From: an uncultured Clostridia bacterium
GTDB taxonomy: Bacteria > Bacillota > Clostridia > Christensenellales > UBA1242
Assembly: GCA_937900575.1 (NCBI GenBank)
Contig: CALCEI010000048.1
Location: forward strand, 1 to 32,593
Direction: 5' to 3'
Length of the DNA: 32,593 nt
Shown here: positions 16,136 through 23,809 of the stretch, one piece after another
Layout of the letters: each line of letters opens with the position of its first letter
Numbering within the stretch: the first letter of the stretch is position 1
Notes under the pieces: model-generated
The model's input: only the letters and a program-made list of their open reading frames with translations
What the model was told of the DNA's origin: nothing
Databases searched by the model: none
Translations under genes and position numbers: made by a program

Positions 16136-16163
16136 AAAAAATCAGCAAATTGCTGATTTTTTT
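16136..16163. terminator. Bidirectional terminator between small membrane protein and radC-like gene
   Basis: ATCAGCA-AAT-TGCTGAT is flanked by A5-6 and T7 between convergent genes. Confidence 0.85.
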
Positions 16164-16961
16164 CTATTCATTTTTATCTTCATATTTGAATTTTACATCT
16201 TGCTTTAGGGCCACCCTTTCGGTTGAAAGCAAACCAAATGCTCTTTTGTATTGTTCCACCATTGGTTGAATTAAATTGTTTATGCCAAAAGAATAATGGG
16301 TTGTTTCGTTAAATATAAGGTGGTCGCACAACTTTATGTGAAGCATGCAACAAACATTTAAAATTTCTTGTGTGGCTTGAATATCATATTCGCTTGGATA
16401 GACTTCGCCTTTTGGGTGAGTGTGCATTAGCACTAAAGAATAAACATCTTCATCACTAATTTGGTCTGCAAACCATTTTATGTTTAAATTGATTTTATCT
16501 CCACTGCCTTCCAATTCAAAAACTTTAATAACTTCGCAAGTTGCACCAAGAAGCACACAATAGAAATGCTCTTTGGATTTAATTTCGTACTTTTCTCTGA
16601 AATATTTTACGCAATCGCCCGTTGTGATAAGTTTATAATTTATTTTTGTGCTTTTGCTTATTTTATACGCATCAAACATCTGTGGAAATGAACTTAAAAA
16701 CAATGCTGTTTCTGCACCAACGCCATCAACCTTTTCCAACATTTCTATGCTTGCATCAAGAACACCAGAAAGTCCGTTAAAGTGGTCAATCAATTTGTGT
16801 GCAAGTTCATTTGTATCTTTCCTTGGAATACAATAAGTTAACAAATATTCCAACACTTCATGTTCGGAAAAAGATTTAAGCCCGTTTGCACGAACTCTTT
16901 GTTTTAATCTTTGTCTGTGGCCAGCGTGAACTGTACCGTTTGGCAACTTCTCTTTTCCCAT
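16164..16961 (-). CDS. radC: RadC-like JAB/MPN domain protein
   Basis: A 265-aa protein of the RadC (UPF0758) family: N-terminal helix-hairpin-helix part with the pattern LLTYCIPRKDTNELAHKLID and VDGVGAETA, then a JAB/MPN metal-binding domain. The JAMM motif reads HTHPKGEVYPSEYD (His180, His182, Asp193), where most RadC proteins have HNHPSGxxxPSxxD; the metal ligands are kept. Family members were linked to DNA repair and transformation, but the role is unsettled. The start is ATG 16961, because a -10 box (TATTCT) ends 6 nt upstream; the longer start at 16979 would precede the transcript. Predicted leaderless. Confidence 0.85.
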   Translation of the reverse strand: MGKEKLPNGTVHAGHRQRLKQRVRANGLKSFSEHEVLEYLLTYCIPRKDTNELAHKLIDHFNGLSGVLDASIEMLEKVDGVGAETALFLSSFPQMFDAYKISKSTKINYKLITTGDCVKYFREKYEIKSKEHFYCVLLGATCEVIKVFELEGSGDKINLNIKWFADQISDEDVYSLVLMHTHPKGEVYPSEYDIQATQEILNVCCMLHIKLCDHLIFNETTHYSFGINNLIQPMVEQYKRAFGLLSTERVALKQDVKFKYEDKNE

Positions 16962-16967
16962 ATAAAT

Positions 16968-16995
16968 AGAATAACACAAAACTTAAAATTTTCAA
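16968..16995 (-). promoter_or_regulatory. Promoter of radC-like gene, predicted leaderless
   Basis: On the minus strand TTGAAA (16995-16990), 16 nt, TATTCT (16973-16968), then 6 nt to ATG 16961. Confidence 0.6.
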
Positions 16996-17021
16996 ACAAT
17001 AATTTGTGTGATTTTATTATT

Positions 17022-17049
17022 AAAAAACACCTTAAAACTAAGGTGCTTT
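17022..17049 (-). terminator. Terminator of argS
   Basis: On the minus strand AGCACCTTA-GTTT-TAAGGTGT is followed by six T residues just after the argS stop. Confidence 0.8.
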
Positions 17050-17053
17050 TCTT

Positions 17054-18727
17054 TTACATTTCTTTTAATGTATCTATGCAAATGATGTAGAAGCCAACAG
17101 CAAGTGTTTCTTTCAAACTCTTTACAAGGTTTATTTTTGCCTTTGTGTTGCCAGCATCTTCTTCCAAAATTTTGTTGTTTGTATAAAATTTGTTGAATTG
17201 TTTGCACATTTCCATCACACGTTTTGCAACAAGACTTGCATCACGTTTTTCCAATGCCAAGTTAATTGTTTCTTTAAAGGTATTTATTGATTTTACCAAT
17301 TCAAAAGCAGAGTCATCAAAACATGCGTAATTTGGTGTTGCGCCTGTTTCGGTGTACTTTCTTAACACGCTTTCAAGACGTGTGTAGGTGTATTGCATAT
17401 ATGGTGCTGTTTCGCCTTCAAAACTGAACGCTTTTTCTGCATCAAACACACAATCCTTGCCACGTTCAACTTTAAGAACGGAATAGTTAAGTACACTAGC
17501 CGCCACCTTGCTTGCAACGTCTTCTGGCTTTTCAATTGTAAATGTTCTGTTTGCAATAACATCTTTTGCCTTGTTCTCTGCATACTCCAACAAATCAACC
17601 AAAACAGCCTGTTTGCCACGACGTGAACTTATTTTTCCGTCTGGTAAACTGAACCTTCCATAAGGCACGTGCTCAACTTTATCGTAGCATTGATATCCTG
17701 CCACTTCCAAAACTTTTTTAAGTTGGTCAAAATGCAAAACTTGTGCCACGTCTGTTACGTAGAAAAGTTTATCATAACCATAATCTTTGTATCTATCCAC
17801 AGCAGCAGCAATGTCCCTTGTTAAATATAAGGTTATGTCTCCATTTTTAACAATAACGGCTGCACCCAAAGAAAATTCGTCCAAATCCACAATCTGTGAA
17901 CCCAAACTTTCTTTTAACAGACCTTTTTGTTTTAAAGTTTCAATAAGTTCTGGCACAAATTGTTCGTAATACATTTCGCCACGTTTATCATCAAACTTAA
18001 CGCCAAGGTCCAAAAATGCTTTCTTTTCGCTTGCCAAGGATATATCAATAATAAATTCATAAAGTGGGTAAATTTCTGGGGCTTTATCGCTAATCTTTTT
18101 AAACAAGTCTTTTGCAACTTGAGTTAAACTTTCATCTTCTGCTTCGGCTTGGTTAAATTTTACATAATATTCTTGCAGAGCATCGTTACCCCTTGCCAAA
18201 ACATCTTCCTTGCTTCCCCAATGCATAAGGCCATAAAGGATTTTACCAAATGGTACACCATAATCACCTGTAAAATCCAAACGTTTTACAGTGTAGCCAT
18301 TAAGTTCCAATAATCTACACAAACTTTCGCCTTCAATTAAAGATTTAAGGTGGCCAATATGTAAAAATTTTGCCAAGTTTGGACTACCGTAGTCCACACA
18401 CACAACTTTGCCTTTGCCGAATTCGGTTTCAAAGGCAGATTTACTGGTGAATTCTTTTAAAACGTTTTCGCTTATTTTATCTTTTTTCAAAAAGAAATTT
18501 AAGTATCCACTTTGCACTTCGCACTTATCCACAATTTCGCAAGAAAAAGCATCTTTGATTTCGTTTGCAATATCCATTGGACTTTTGTGTAATGCTTTGG
18601 AAAGAGCAAAGCAAGGCAAACAATAATCACCCTTGTCTGTAGATACACTTTCAATAATTAAATCTTCATAATTTACGCCTTCAACTTTCAAGTTGATTGC
18701 GTTTGCAAGTAACTTTTTAATTTCCAT
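17054..18727 (-). CDS. argS: Arginyl-tRNA synthetase
   Basis: A 557-aa class I aminoacyl-tRNA synthetase that charges tRNA-Arg. The N-terminal tRNA-binding domain (residues 1-100) ends with GYLNFFL, followed by the HIGH motif in SPNLAKFLHIGHLKS, the RLDFTGDYG motif, and KISSRRGKQAVL in place of KMSKS, as usual for ArgRS. A C-terminal anticodon-binding DALR-like domain follows (from about YMQYTYTRLESVLRK). The length is normal. A promoter places transcription start at the ATG, so no T-box leader is possible and regulation by uncharged tRNA-Arg is not expected here. Confidence 0.96.
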   Translation of the reverse strand: MEIKKLLANAINLKVEGVNYEDLIIESVSTDKGDYCLPCFALSKALHKSPMDIANEIKDAFSCEIVDKCEVQSGYLNFFLKKDKISENVLKEFTSKSAFETEFGKGKVVCVDYGSPNLAKFLHIGHLKSLIEGESLCRLLELNGYTVKRLDFTGDYGVPFGKILYGLMHWGSKEDVLARGNDALQEYYVKFNQAEAEDESLTQVAKDLFKKISDKAPEIYPLYEFIIDISLASEKKAFLDLGVKFDDKRGEMYYEQFVPELIETLKQKGLLKESLGSQIVDLDEFSLGAAVIVKNGDITLYLTRDIAAAVDRYKDYGYDKLFYVTDVAQVLHFDQLKKVLEVAGYQCYDKVEHVPYGRFSLPDGKISSRRGKQAVLVDLLEYAENKAKDVIANRTFTIEKPEDVASKVAASVLNYSVLKVERGKDCVFDAEKAFSFEGETAPYMQYTYTRLESVLRKYTETGATPNYACFDDSAFELVKSINTFKETINLALEKRDASLVAKRVMEMCKQFNKFYTNNKILEEDAGNTKAKINLVKSLKETLAVGFYIICIDTLKEM

Positions 18728-18733
18728 GTTTTA

Positions 18734-18762
18734 AGAATAGCACAAATAACGTGTAATTGCAA
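18734..18762 (-). promoter_or_regulatory. Promoter of argS, predicted leaderless
   Basis: On the minus strand TTGCAA (18762-18757), 17 nt, TATTCT (18739-18734), then 6 nt to ATG 18727. It lies in the 44-nt gap after the YigZ-like gene. Confidence 0.65.
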
Positions 18763-18771
18763 GTTTTTTGC

Positions 18772-19110
18772 CTATACTAAAACACTTGCACATGCCTTGG
18801 TGTAAGCACGGGTTAAACCACCTGCGCCAAGTTTGATGCCACCAAAATAACGCACAACTGCAACCATGGTGTTTGTTAAATTTTTCTTTTTAATAACATT
18901 TAAAATTGGGTGGCCTGCTGTTCCACTTGGTTCGCCATCATCACTGCACTTTTCACTTACCACTTCTTTGTTGTAAACATAAGCCCAACAAATGTGCGTT
19001 GCTTTTTTGTGGGCATGTTTTAATTCTTCCAAATGCGCTTTAACTTGCTCCAAATTTTCAAGGGCAAATTTGTACGCAATAAATTTAGATTTGTTAATTT
19101 CAATTTCCAT
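18772..19110 (-). CDS. YigZ/IMPACT family protein, N-terminal domain only
   Basis: 112 residues matching the UPF0029/IMPACT domain: SKFIAY, HICWAYVY, SDDGEPSGTAGHPIL and RYFGGIKLGAGGLTRAY are hallmark strings. Full-length bacterial YigZ proteins are about 200 aa with an extra C-terminal domain, which is absent; the stop is followed directly by the argS promoter, leaving no room for it. The family is linked to translation or amino-acid stress in eukaryotes (IMPACT), but the bacterial role is unclear. The ATG is 6 nt after a -10 box, so the mRNA is predicted leaderless. Confidence 0.88.
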   Translation of the reverse strand: MEIEINKSKFIAYKFALENLEQVKAHLEELKHAHKKATHICWAYVYNKEVVSEKCSDDGEPSGTAGHPILNVIKKKNLTNTMVAVVRYFGGIKLGAGGLTRAYTKACASVLV

Positions 19111-19116
19111 ACCTTA

Positions 19117-19145
19117 AGCATAACAAAAAAATGGACTTTTGTCCA
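19117..19145 (-). promoter_or_regulatory. Promoter of YigZ-like gene, overlapping the degV terminator
   Basis: On the minus strand TGGACA (19145-19140), 17 nt, TATGCT (19122-19117), then 6 nt to ATG 19110. The -35 box lies inside the stem-loop of the degV terminator. Confidence 0.55.
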
Positions 19146-19148
19146 TTT
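19125..19148 (-). terminator. Terminator of degV
   Basis: On the minus strand AAATGGAC-AAAA-GTCCATTT with a run of seven T residues follows the degV stop by 3 nt. Confidence 0.85.
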
Positions 19149-19151
19149 CTT

Positions 19152-20072
19152 TTAATCTTCAGTTATAAATTCGTCCCTTACACCCAATCTGTCTACTGCG
19201 TAGCCAACAGCAAGTGATTTTGGCCCTGTGTGGCAAGCAATGAATGCTGGCAATGGGTCCATAACAAAGAATTTCATATCTGGGAAGGCTTGTTTTACAA
19301 CTTCTTTAAAAGCAAGCAGTTCTGGGTCGTTAACATCTGGATAAGTGTGCGCAATACTTACAATAAGTTTGCCTTCTTTAAGTTCTTCAGCAAAACGTTC
19401 TTCGGCTTCTTTCCTTGTGGCATCAATAATCTTTGTTTTTGCCAATTTTATTGCCATAACTTTTGCGTAAGAATCCAACTTCCCACCATGTACTTGCAAA
19501 ATTGGTTTTATATTTAAAACTGTTGCAATGGCTGCAGCAGTTGGTGTAATTCTGCCACCTTTTTTAAGATATTTTATTGTATCAACTGCGATGTAAGCAC
19601 CACATTCGCCTGAAGTGTGCTCCAAGTATTCTTTAATTTCCAAAGCAGATTTGCCTTGTTTAATTAAATGGCTTGCTTCAAACATTGCCATTTTATTCAT
19701 GTAAGAAACACGTTGGTTGTTTGCAACAAACACACGGCCTTCAAATTCTTCTTCGTGACTTGCATTTTGTGCAGAGTTACATGCACCACTTAAACCACTT
19801 GATAAAATGATGTAAATTAATTCATCATAATCCTTAAGCACTTCTCTCCATGCGTCTTTAACCATTTCTATGCTTGGTTGAGATGTGTTTAATTCGGTGT
19901 TTTTATCCATTAAAAATCTGTAGAAATCTTCATGGGACATGGTTTCATTTTCGTAATATTCTTCACCATTAACAATAAAAGAAATTGGCACAAGTTTTGT
20001 TACACTTGCACGTTTTAAATCTTCGCTTGACATTGCAGCAGAATTATCCACCACCAAAGCAACTTTGCTCAC
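19152..20072 (-). CDS. DegV family fatty-acid binding protein (FakB-type)
   Basis: A 306-aa DegV protein. In Bacillota these bind fatty acids and present them to the kinase FakA for phosphorylation. Landmarks are VDNSA near the N-terminus, TSQPS (about 63-67), ILSSGLSGACNSA, IKYLKKGGRITPTAA and the C-terminal HTGPKSLAVGY. The start codon is GTG at 20072 with GGGAGG 6 nt upstream; a TATAAT lies at 20101-20096. No FakA gene is in the window. A divergent methyltransferase gene shares its upstream region, which carries two inverted repeats. Confidence 0.9.
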   Translation of the reverse strand: MSKVALVVDNSAAMSSEDLKRASVTKLVPISFIVNGEEYYENETMSHEDFYRFLMDKNTELNTSQPSIEMVKDAWREVLKDYDELIYIILSSGLSGACNSAQNASHEEEFEGRVFVANNQRVSYMNKMAMFEASHLIKQGKSALEIKEYLEHTSGECGAYIAVDTIKYLKKGGRITPTAAAIATVLNIKPILQVHGGKLDSYAKVMAIKLAKTKIIDATRKEAEERFAEELKEGKLIVSIAHTYPDVNDPELLAFKEVVKQAFPDMKFFVMDPLPAFIACHTGPKSLAVGYAVDRLGVRDEFITED

Positions 20073-20095
20073 TTGCTTCCTCCCATGTTGAATTT

Positions 20096-20101
20096 ATTAT
20101 A
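20096..20101 (-). promoter_or_regulatory. -10 box of degV
   Basis: TATAAT on the minus strand, 24 nt before the GTG start; the -35 (TTAGAT, 17 nt away) is weak. Confidence 0.5.
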
Positions 20102-20150
20102 TCATATAAATAGAATTTATCTAACAAAAAACAACAAAATATCTCAAATT

Positions 20151-20171
20151 AATTCTAAACCTTTTAGAATT
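20151..20171. promoter_or_regulatory. Inverted repeat IR1 in degV/trmA intergenic region
   Basis: AATTCTAAA-CCT-TTTAGAATT: perfect 9-bp arms and a 3-nt centre. Candidate regulator site paired with IR2. Confidence 0.45.
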
Positions 20172-20188
20172 ATAAAATTTTTAAAAAT

Positions 20189-20211
20189 AAATTCTAAATT
20201 GGTTAGAATTT
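20189..20211. promoter_or_regulatory. Inverted repeat IR2 in degV/trmA intergenic region
   Basis: AAATTCTAA-ATTGG-TTAGAATTT: perfect 9-bp arms and a 5-nt centre, 39 nt centre-to-centre from IR1 and 35 nt upstream of the -35 box of the methyltransferase gene. Confidence 0.45.
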
Positions 20212-20246
20212 TATAAATTTTTGAAGCACTAGCACGTTTTTTCTTG

Positions 20247-20275
20247 TTGACTAAAATCCAATTTTGAAATATACT
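20247..20275 (+). promoter_or_regulatory. Promoter of TrmA-like gene, predicted leaderless
   Basis: TTGACT (20247-20252), 17 nt, TATACT (20270-20275), then 6 nt to ATG 20282. Confidence 0.7.
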
Positions 20276-20281
20276 TTTTGT

Positions 20282-21535
20282 ATGCAAACAAAAATTATAT
20301 CTTTGGGAATGAATGGCGAAGGTGTCGGCAAATTGAACGGCAAAACTATTTTTGTGCCTTATGTTCTCCCTGAAGAAATTGTGGATTTTGATGTGGTTTT
20401 AGACAAAGGTAATTATGCCATTGCAAAGTTGAACAAAATTGTTGCATCTTGCAAACAAAGAACTGTCCCCGTTTGTCCATATTTCTACACATGTGGTGGT
20501 TGTCAACTTCAACACATTGAATATGCAACGCAACTTGATTACAAAAGAAATTTGGTTAAAAACACCCTTAAAAAAGTTGCAGGAATTGATGCAAATGTAA
20601 ACACAACAATTGCAAGTGATTTACAGTTTGAATATCGCAACAAGGCAAGTTTTAATTTTAATGATGAAAGTGCAGGCTTTTATAAAGCAAATTCCAAAGA
20701 AATTGTGGCAGTGGAAAGTTGCCCATTGCAACACAAAACAATAAATGGTGTTTATGTGGAATTTAAAAACTTTTTAAAAGATAAATCTTTTAAACATGAT
20801 ATCAAGCACTTGGTTATTAGGCATATAAACAATCAAACCCTGGTTGGTGTTGTTGCAACAAAAAAAGTGGATTTAACTGCCCTTTACAAAACTTTAAGCG
20901 CAAAATTTAATCCACTTGGTTTATACCTATATATTAACACAAGGAAAGATTCGGTTGTGCTTACCAAAAACGTAACACATGTTGCAGGAATAAAAACCAT
21001 AAAAATTGAAAATTGTGGGCTGAATTATGAAGTTGATTTAACATCCTTCCACCAAACAAACCTTGATATTCAAAACAAAATTTATGCCCATGTTTTAAAC
21101 AATATTGGTGCAGATGAAGTTGTTGTAAATGGATTTTCTGGTGCAGGGTTACTTTCTGGCATGTTAAGTAAAAAAGCAAAGCATGTTTATGGCATTGAAA
21201 TTGAAGAAAAGGCGCACTTTAACGCAGAAAAATTGAAAAAAGAAAACAATATAACCAATTTAACCAACTTGTGTGGAGATTTCTTTAAACTTTACAAAAA
21301 AGAACTTAACCCACATGTTGTTGTTCTTGACCCTTCCAAAAAAGGAAGTGGCGCAAAAGTTATGCAAAAAATTTGTGGTGTGAACAAAATAATTTATGTT
21401 TCTTGTAACCCTATTGCACTTGCAAAAGATTTAAGAGAAATTATAAATTCTTATAATATTGAAAGTATAGCACCTTTTGACATGTTCCCAAACACGAGCA
21501 ACGTGGAAACGGTTTGTGTACTAACTAAAAAATAA
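20282..21535 (+). CDS. TrmA/RumA-type uracil-5 RNA methyltransferase
   Basis: A 417-aa SAM-dependent RNA m5U methyltransferase. An N-terminal TRAM-like part is followed by an iron-sulfur cluster motif CPYFYTCGGCQLQH, a central domain, the SAM site NGFSGAGLLSGMLS with acidic residues in GIEIE, DPSKKGSG, and the catalytic Cys in VSCNPIALAKDL. Targets in this family are U1939/U747 of 23S rRNA or U54 of tRNA; I cannot tell which. The start is ATG 20282, as the promoter -10 box ends 6 nt before it; the track-length frame from 20264 would begin inside the promoter. Predicted leaderless. Confidence 0.92.
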   Translation: MQTKIISLGMNGEGVGKLNGKTIFVPYVLPEEIVDFDVVLDKGNYAIAKLNKIVASCKQRTVPVCPYFYTCGGCQLQHIEYATQLDYKRNLVKNTLKKVAGIDANVNTTIASDLQFEYRNKASFNFNDESAGFYKANSKEIVAVESCPLQHKTINGVYVEFKNFLKDKSFKHDIKHLVIRHINNQTLVGVVATKKVDLTALYKTLSAKFNPLGLYLYINTRKDSVVLTKNVTHVAGIKTIKIENCGLNYEVDLTSFHQTNLDIQNKIYAHVLNNIGADEVVVNGFSGAGLLSGMLSKKAKHVYGIEIEEKAHFNAEKLKKENNITNLTNLCGDFFKLYKKELNPHVVVLDPSKKGSGAKVMQKICGVNKIIYVSCNPIALAKDLREIINSYNIESIAPFDMFPNTSNVETVCVLTKK

Positions 21536-21558
21536 AAGGCAATTAATTTGCCTTTTTT
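21536..21558. terminator. Terminator after the TrmA-like gene
   Basis: AAAAGGCAA-TTAA-TTTGCCTTTTTT stem-loop immediately follows the stop codon. Confidence 0.8.
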
Positions 21559-21602
21559 ATTACGCTTGTGTTATACTGAAATTGTAATTATAGGGGGACT
21601 TT

Positions 21603-22388
21603 ATGTTTTTATCTTTTAATCCACCATCTTATGGGGTTTATCATTTTTCTTGGATTGCAGTTACAATTGTCTGCGCCGTTTTGTGTTGCATCTTCTTGGG
21701 AAGAAAGCACAACGAAAAAGTGGACAAATGGTTTATTTTTACTGTTGGCGCAATCCTTTTGGTTGGTGAACTTTTTAAACAAATCTATTTGACAAAAAAA
21801 ACAGGACATTATAATTGGGACCAATTCCCATTACAATTCTGTTCTGTGCCAATGTATGTTGCTACATTATCGGTGTTTGTTAAAAACAAAAAAGTTAAAG
21901 ATGCTTTGTATAGCTTTTTAGGATTCTTTGCTTTGGTTGCAGGAATTGCAGTTATGGCAGAACCAAGTGGTGTGTTCTGGTATCCATATACACCAATGGT
22001 TATCCACAGCACAATTTGGCATTCTGCAATGGTAATTTTGGGAATATATATTTTGTTTGCACGTTCCTATGGCAAAAAGTTTAGTGAAGTACTTAAAGGT
22101 TACATTGTGTTGTTGTGCGTGGTTGCAATTGCTCTTGCCTTTAATGAAATTATGTATTATACAGTCTTCATAAACACAGGGTCAAACTACTGCAACGCCT
22201 TCTATTTAAGCAGTCATTATCCTTGTCAGTTACCAATCCTTTATGATATTCAACAAGCAGTGCCTTACCCAATATTTATCTTGGCATATTTGGCAGCGTT
22301 CTTTGTTGGCATATCTCTTGTTTGGGGAGTGCTGTGGTTAATACGTAAAATTTGCACAAAAAAAGTTAAAAAACAAAAAGGCAATTAA
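21603..22388 (+). CDS. YwaF/TMEM164-like integral membrane protein
   Basis: 261 aa with about seven membrane helices. The sequence FPLQFCSVPMYVATLSVF in helix 3 and the HSTIWHSAMVILGIYIL stretch match the pattern of the TIGR02206 (YwaF) family, whose eukaryotic relative TMEM164 is an acyltransferase; bacterial function is not established. The C-terminus is basic (KKVKKQKGN). AGGGGG lies 6 nt before the ATG and TATACT at about 21573 is the -10 box. The stop codon sits in the loop of the terminator. Confidence 0.7.
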   Translation: MFLSFNPPSYGVYHFSWIAVTIVCAVLCCIFLGRKHNEKVDKWFIFTVGAILLVGELFKQIYLTKKTGHYNWDQFPLQFCSVPMYVATLSVFVKNKKVKDALYSFLGFFALVAGIAVMAEPSGVFWYPYTPMVIHSTIWHSAMVILGIYILFARSYGKKFSEVLKGYIVLLCVVAIALAFNEIMYYTVFINTGSNYCNAFYLSSHYPCQLPILYDIQQAVPYPIFILAYLAAFFVGISLVWGVLWLIRKICTKKVKKQKGN

Positions 22389-22403
22389 CTTGCCTTTTTT
22401 TTA
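22377..22403. terminator. Bidirectional terminator between YwaF-like gene and rdgB
   Basis: AAAAAGGCAA-TTAAC-TTGCCTTTTTTTT overlaps the stop codon of the plus-strand gene and follows the stop of the minus-strand rdgB gene. Confidence 0.8.
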
Positions 22404-23000
22404 TTGCTTTTTAAGTTCTTTTAAAAGTTTTTCTATGGCACGGCCACGGTGGGAAACTGAATTCTTTTCTTCATGTGTACACAAACCAAAACTTTTGCCC
22501 AAATCTGCACTGCAAAACAAACAATCATAACCAAAAGAATTATCCCCTGTTTCTTCCTTTAAAATTGTGCCATAAGTGTATCCTTCTTGATGAATATAAC
22601 TGCCATCAGCAAACATATAAACCAAGCAACAAGTGAAGTGTGCGCTTCGGTCATCTTTTGTGGATAATTCCTTAAGCAACTTGTTGCGATTTGCTTGGTT
22701 ATCGTGTTCACCAGCATATCTTGCACTGTAAACTCCGGGTGCTCCGTCCAAGGCATCCACGCACAAACCAGAATCATCTGCAAGGACATCTGCAACAATT
22801 CCATTTTCAACCAAAAATTTGTGTACTGCTTTTGCCTTTATTAAAGAATTTTCAAAAAAGGTTGTGCCTGTTTCTTCAATATCTTCAAAAAAACCAATGT
22901 CCTTTAAACTTACAATGTTATAATCTGCAAAAATTTGTTTAAATTCTTCAATTTTGTGTGCATTGTTTGATGCTAGTACAATTGTTTTATTTTCTTCCAT
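22401..23000 (-). CDS. rdgB: RdgB/HAM1 non-canonical purine NTP pyrophosphatase
   Basis: A ~199-aa enzyme that removes ITP, dITP and XTP from the nucleotide pool. Hallmarks are ASNNAHKIEEF near the N-terminus, ETGTTFFENSLIKAKA, ADDSGLCVDALDGAPGVYSARYAG, FGYDCLF and SHRGRA. The usual FGYDP has Cys in place of Pro. The start is ATG 23000 with AAGGGG about 9 nt upstream; it overlaps the end of the TIM-barrel gene by 14 nt, so translation is coupled. It is the last gene of the crp/fnr-led minus-strand operon. Confidence 0.93.
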   Translation of the reverse strand: MEENKTIVLASNNAHKIEEFKQIFADYNIVSLKDIGFFEDIEETGTTFFENSLIKAKAVHKFLVENGIVADVLADDSGLCVDALDGAPGVYSARYAGEHDNQANRNKLLKELSTKDDRSAHFTCCLVYMFADGSYIHQEGYTYGTILKEETGDNSFGYDCLFCSADLGKSFGLCTHEEKNSVSHRGRAIEKLLKELKKQ

Positions 23001-23808
23001 TTTTCTTTTCCCCTTCAAACATTTCCTTTAATTTTTTGGCAACTTGATAACTTTTTTTGTAAAAATCCTGAATTGCCATATCCTTATAATAATCACTATA
23101 ACAAGATTCCAAAACAATTGGTCCATTATAGTTTGCCTGTTTTAACCCTTCAACCACCTTCTGCCAATTTGTTGTTCCATCAAAAGCCAACAAGTGTTCA
23201 TCAGTTTCACCATGATTATCATGCAAATGCACTGCCAAAATTTTGTTTTTAAATGCTGCAAAATCAAAATCATCTTTAAAATGACAATGTGCATGTCCAG
23301 AATCATAACAAACACCAATGTTTTTGTTTTTAAGGTTGTTTAAAACATATTCCAAATAACCCTTTTTGCGAGTGTTTTCAAAAGCAATTTTTATGCCAAG
23401 TTTTTCCGCATAATCGCAAATTTTTTGTAACCTTACAATGCCAAGTTCATTAAACATAGGTGCAACTGCAGAACTTGTTAAATGCATAATTGCCAAAGAA
23501 AATCCTGCCGCTTTAATTTGCTTTAATTGTTTAATGTAATGTTTTGTTGTTGTTTCCCCAGCCTTACCTTCCAACCAAATGTTGTTTATGTTTTTATAAC
23601 TTAAATGTGCAAATTCAAGTGATAAATTCAATTTTTTTGCCATTTTTGTCTGTTTTTTTGGAGAAAATTCAAATTTTTTGTAATCTCCATCATACCATTG
23701 CAAAAACACGCCATCAAATTTTGCATCTTTAATTGCATAAAGACTTTCTGTTACATTGTTATTAACATCATCGTTCATAAGTGCTTGAATCAATTTTAAA
23801 TTTTTCAT
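22987..23808 (-). CDS. TIM-barrel sugar phosphate isomerase/epimerase-like protein
   Basis: 273 aa of the xylose-isomerase-like TIM-barrel (AP endonuclease 2) superfamily. Visible metal-ligand candidates are Glu in IAFENTRKKG, the CYDSGHAHCHF segment (Asp and two His), VHLHDNHGETDEHLLAFDG and the late Glu in PIVLESCYSDY, in the usual order. The substrate cannot be told; family members act on sugars, inositols or related compounds. AAGGGG precedes the ATG and overlaps the end of the upstream Crp/Fnr gene, which stops 1 nt before. An isomerase role is inferred from the family. Confidence 0.82.
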   Translation of the reverse strand: MKNLKLIQALMNDDVNNNVTESLYAIKDAKFDGVFLQWYDGDYKKFEFSPKKQTKMAKKLNLSLEFAHLSYKNINNIWLEGKAGETTTKHYIKQLKQIKAAGFSLAIMHLTSSAVAPMFNELGIVRLQKICDYAEKLGIKIAFENTRKKGYLEYVLNNLKNKNIGVCYDSGHAHCHFKDDFDFAAFKNKILAVHLHDNHGETDEHLLAFDGTTNWQKVVEGLKQANYNGPIVLESCYSDYYKDMAIQDFYKKSYQVAKKLKEMFEGEKKNGRK

Positions 23809-23809
23809 A

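Noticed and set aside
18728..18771. T-box leader for argS
   Set aside because: The gap is 44 nt and the predicted transcript starts at the ATG, leaving no room for a T-box.
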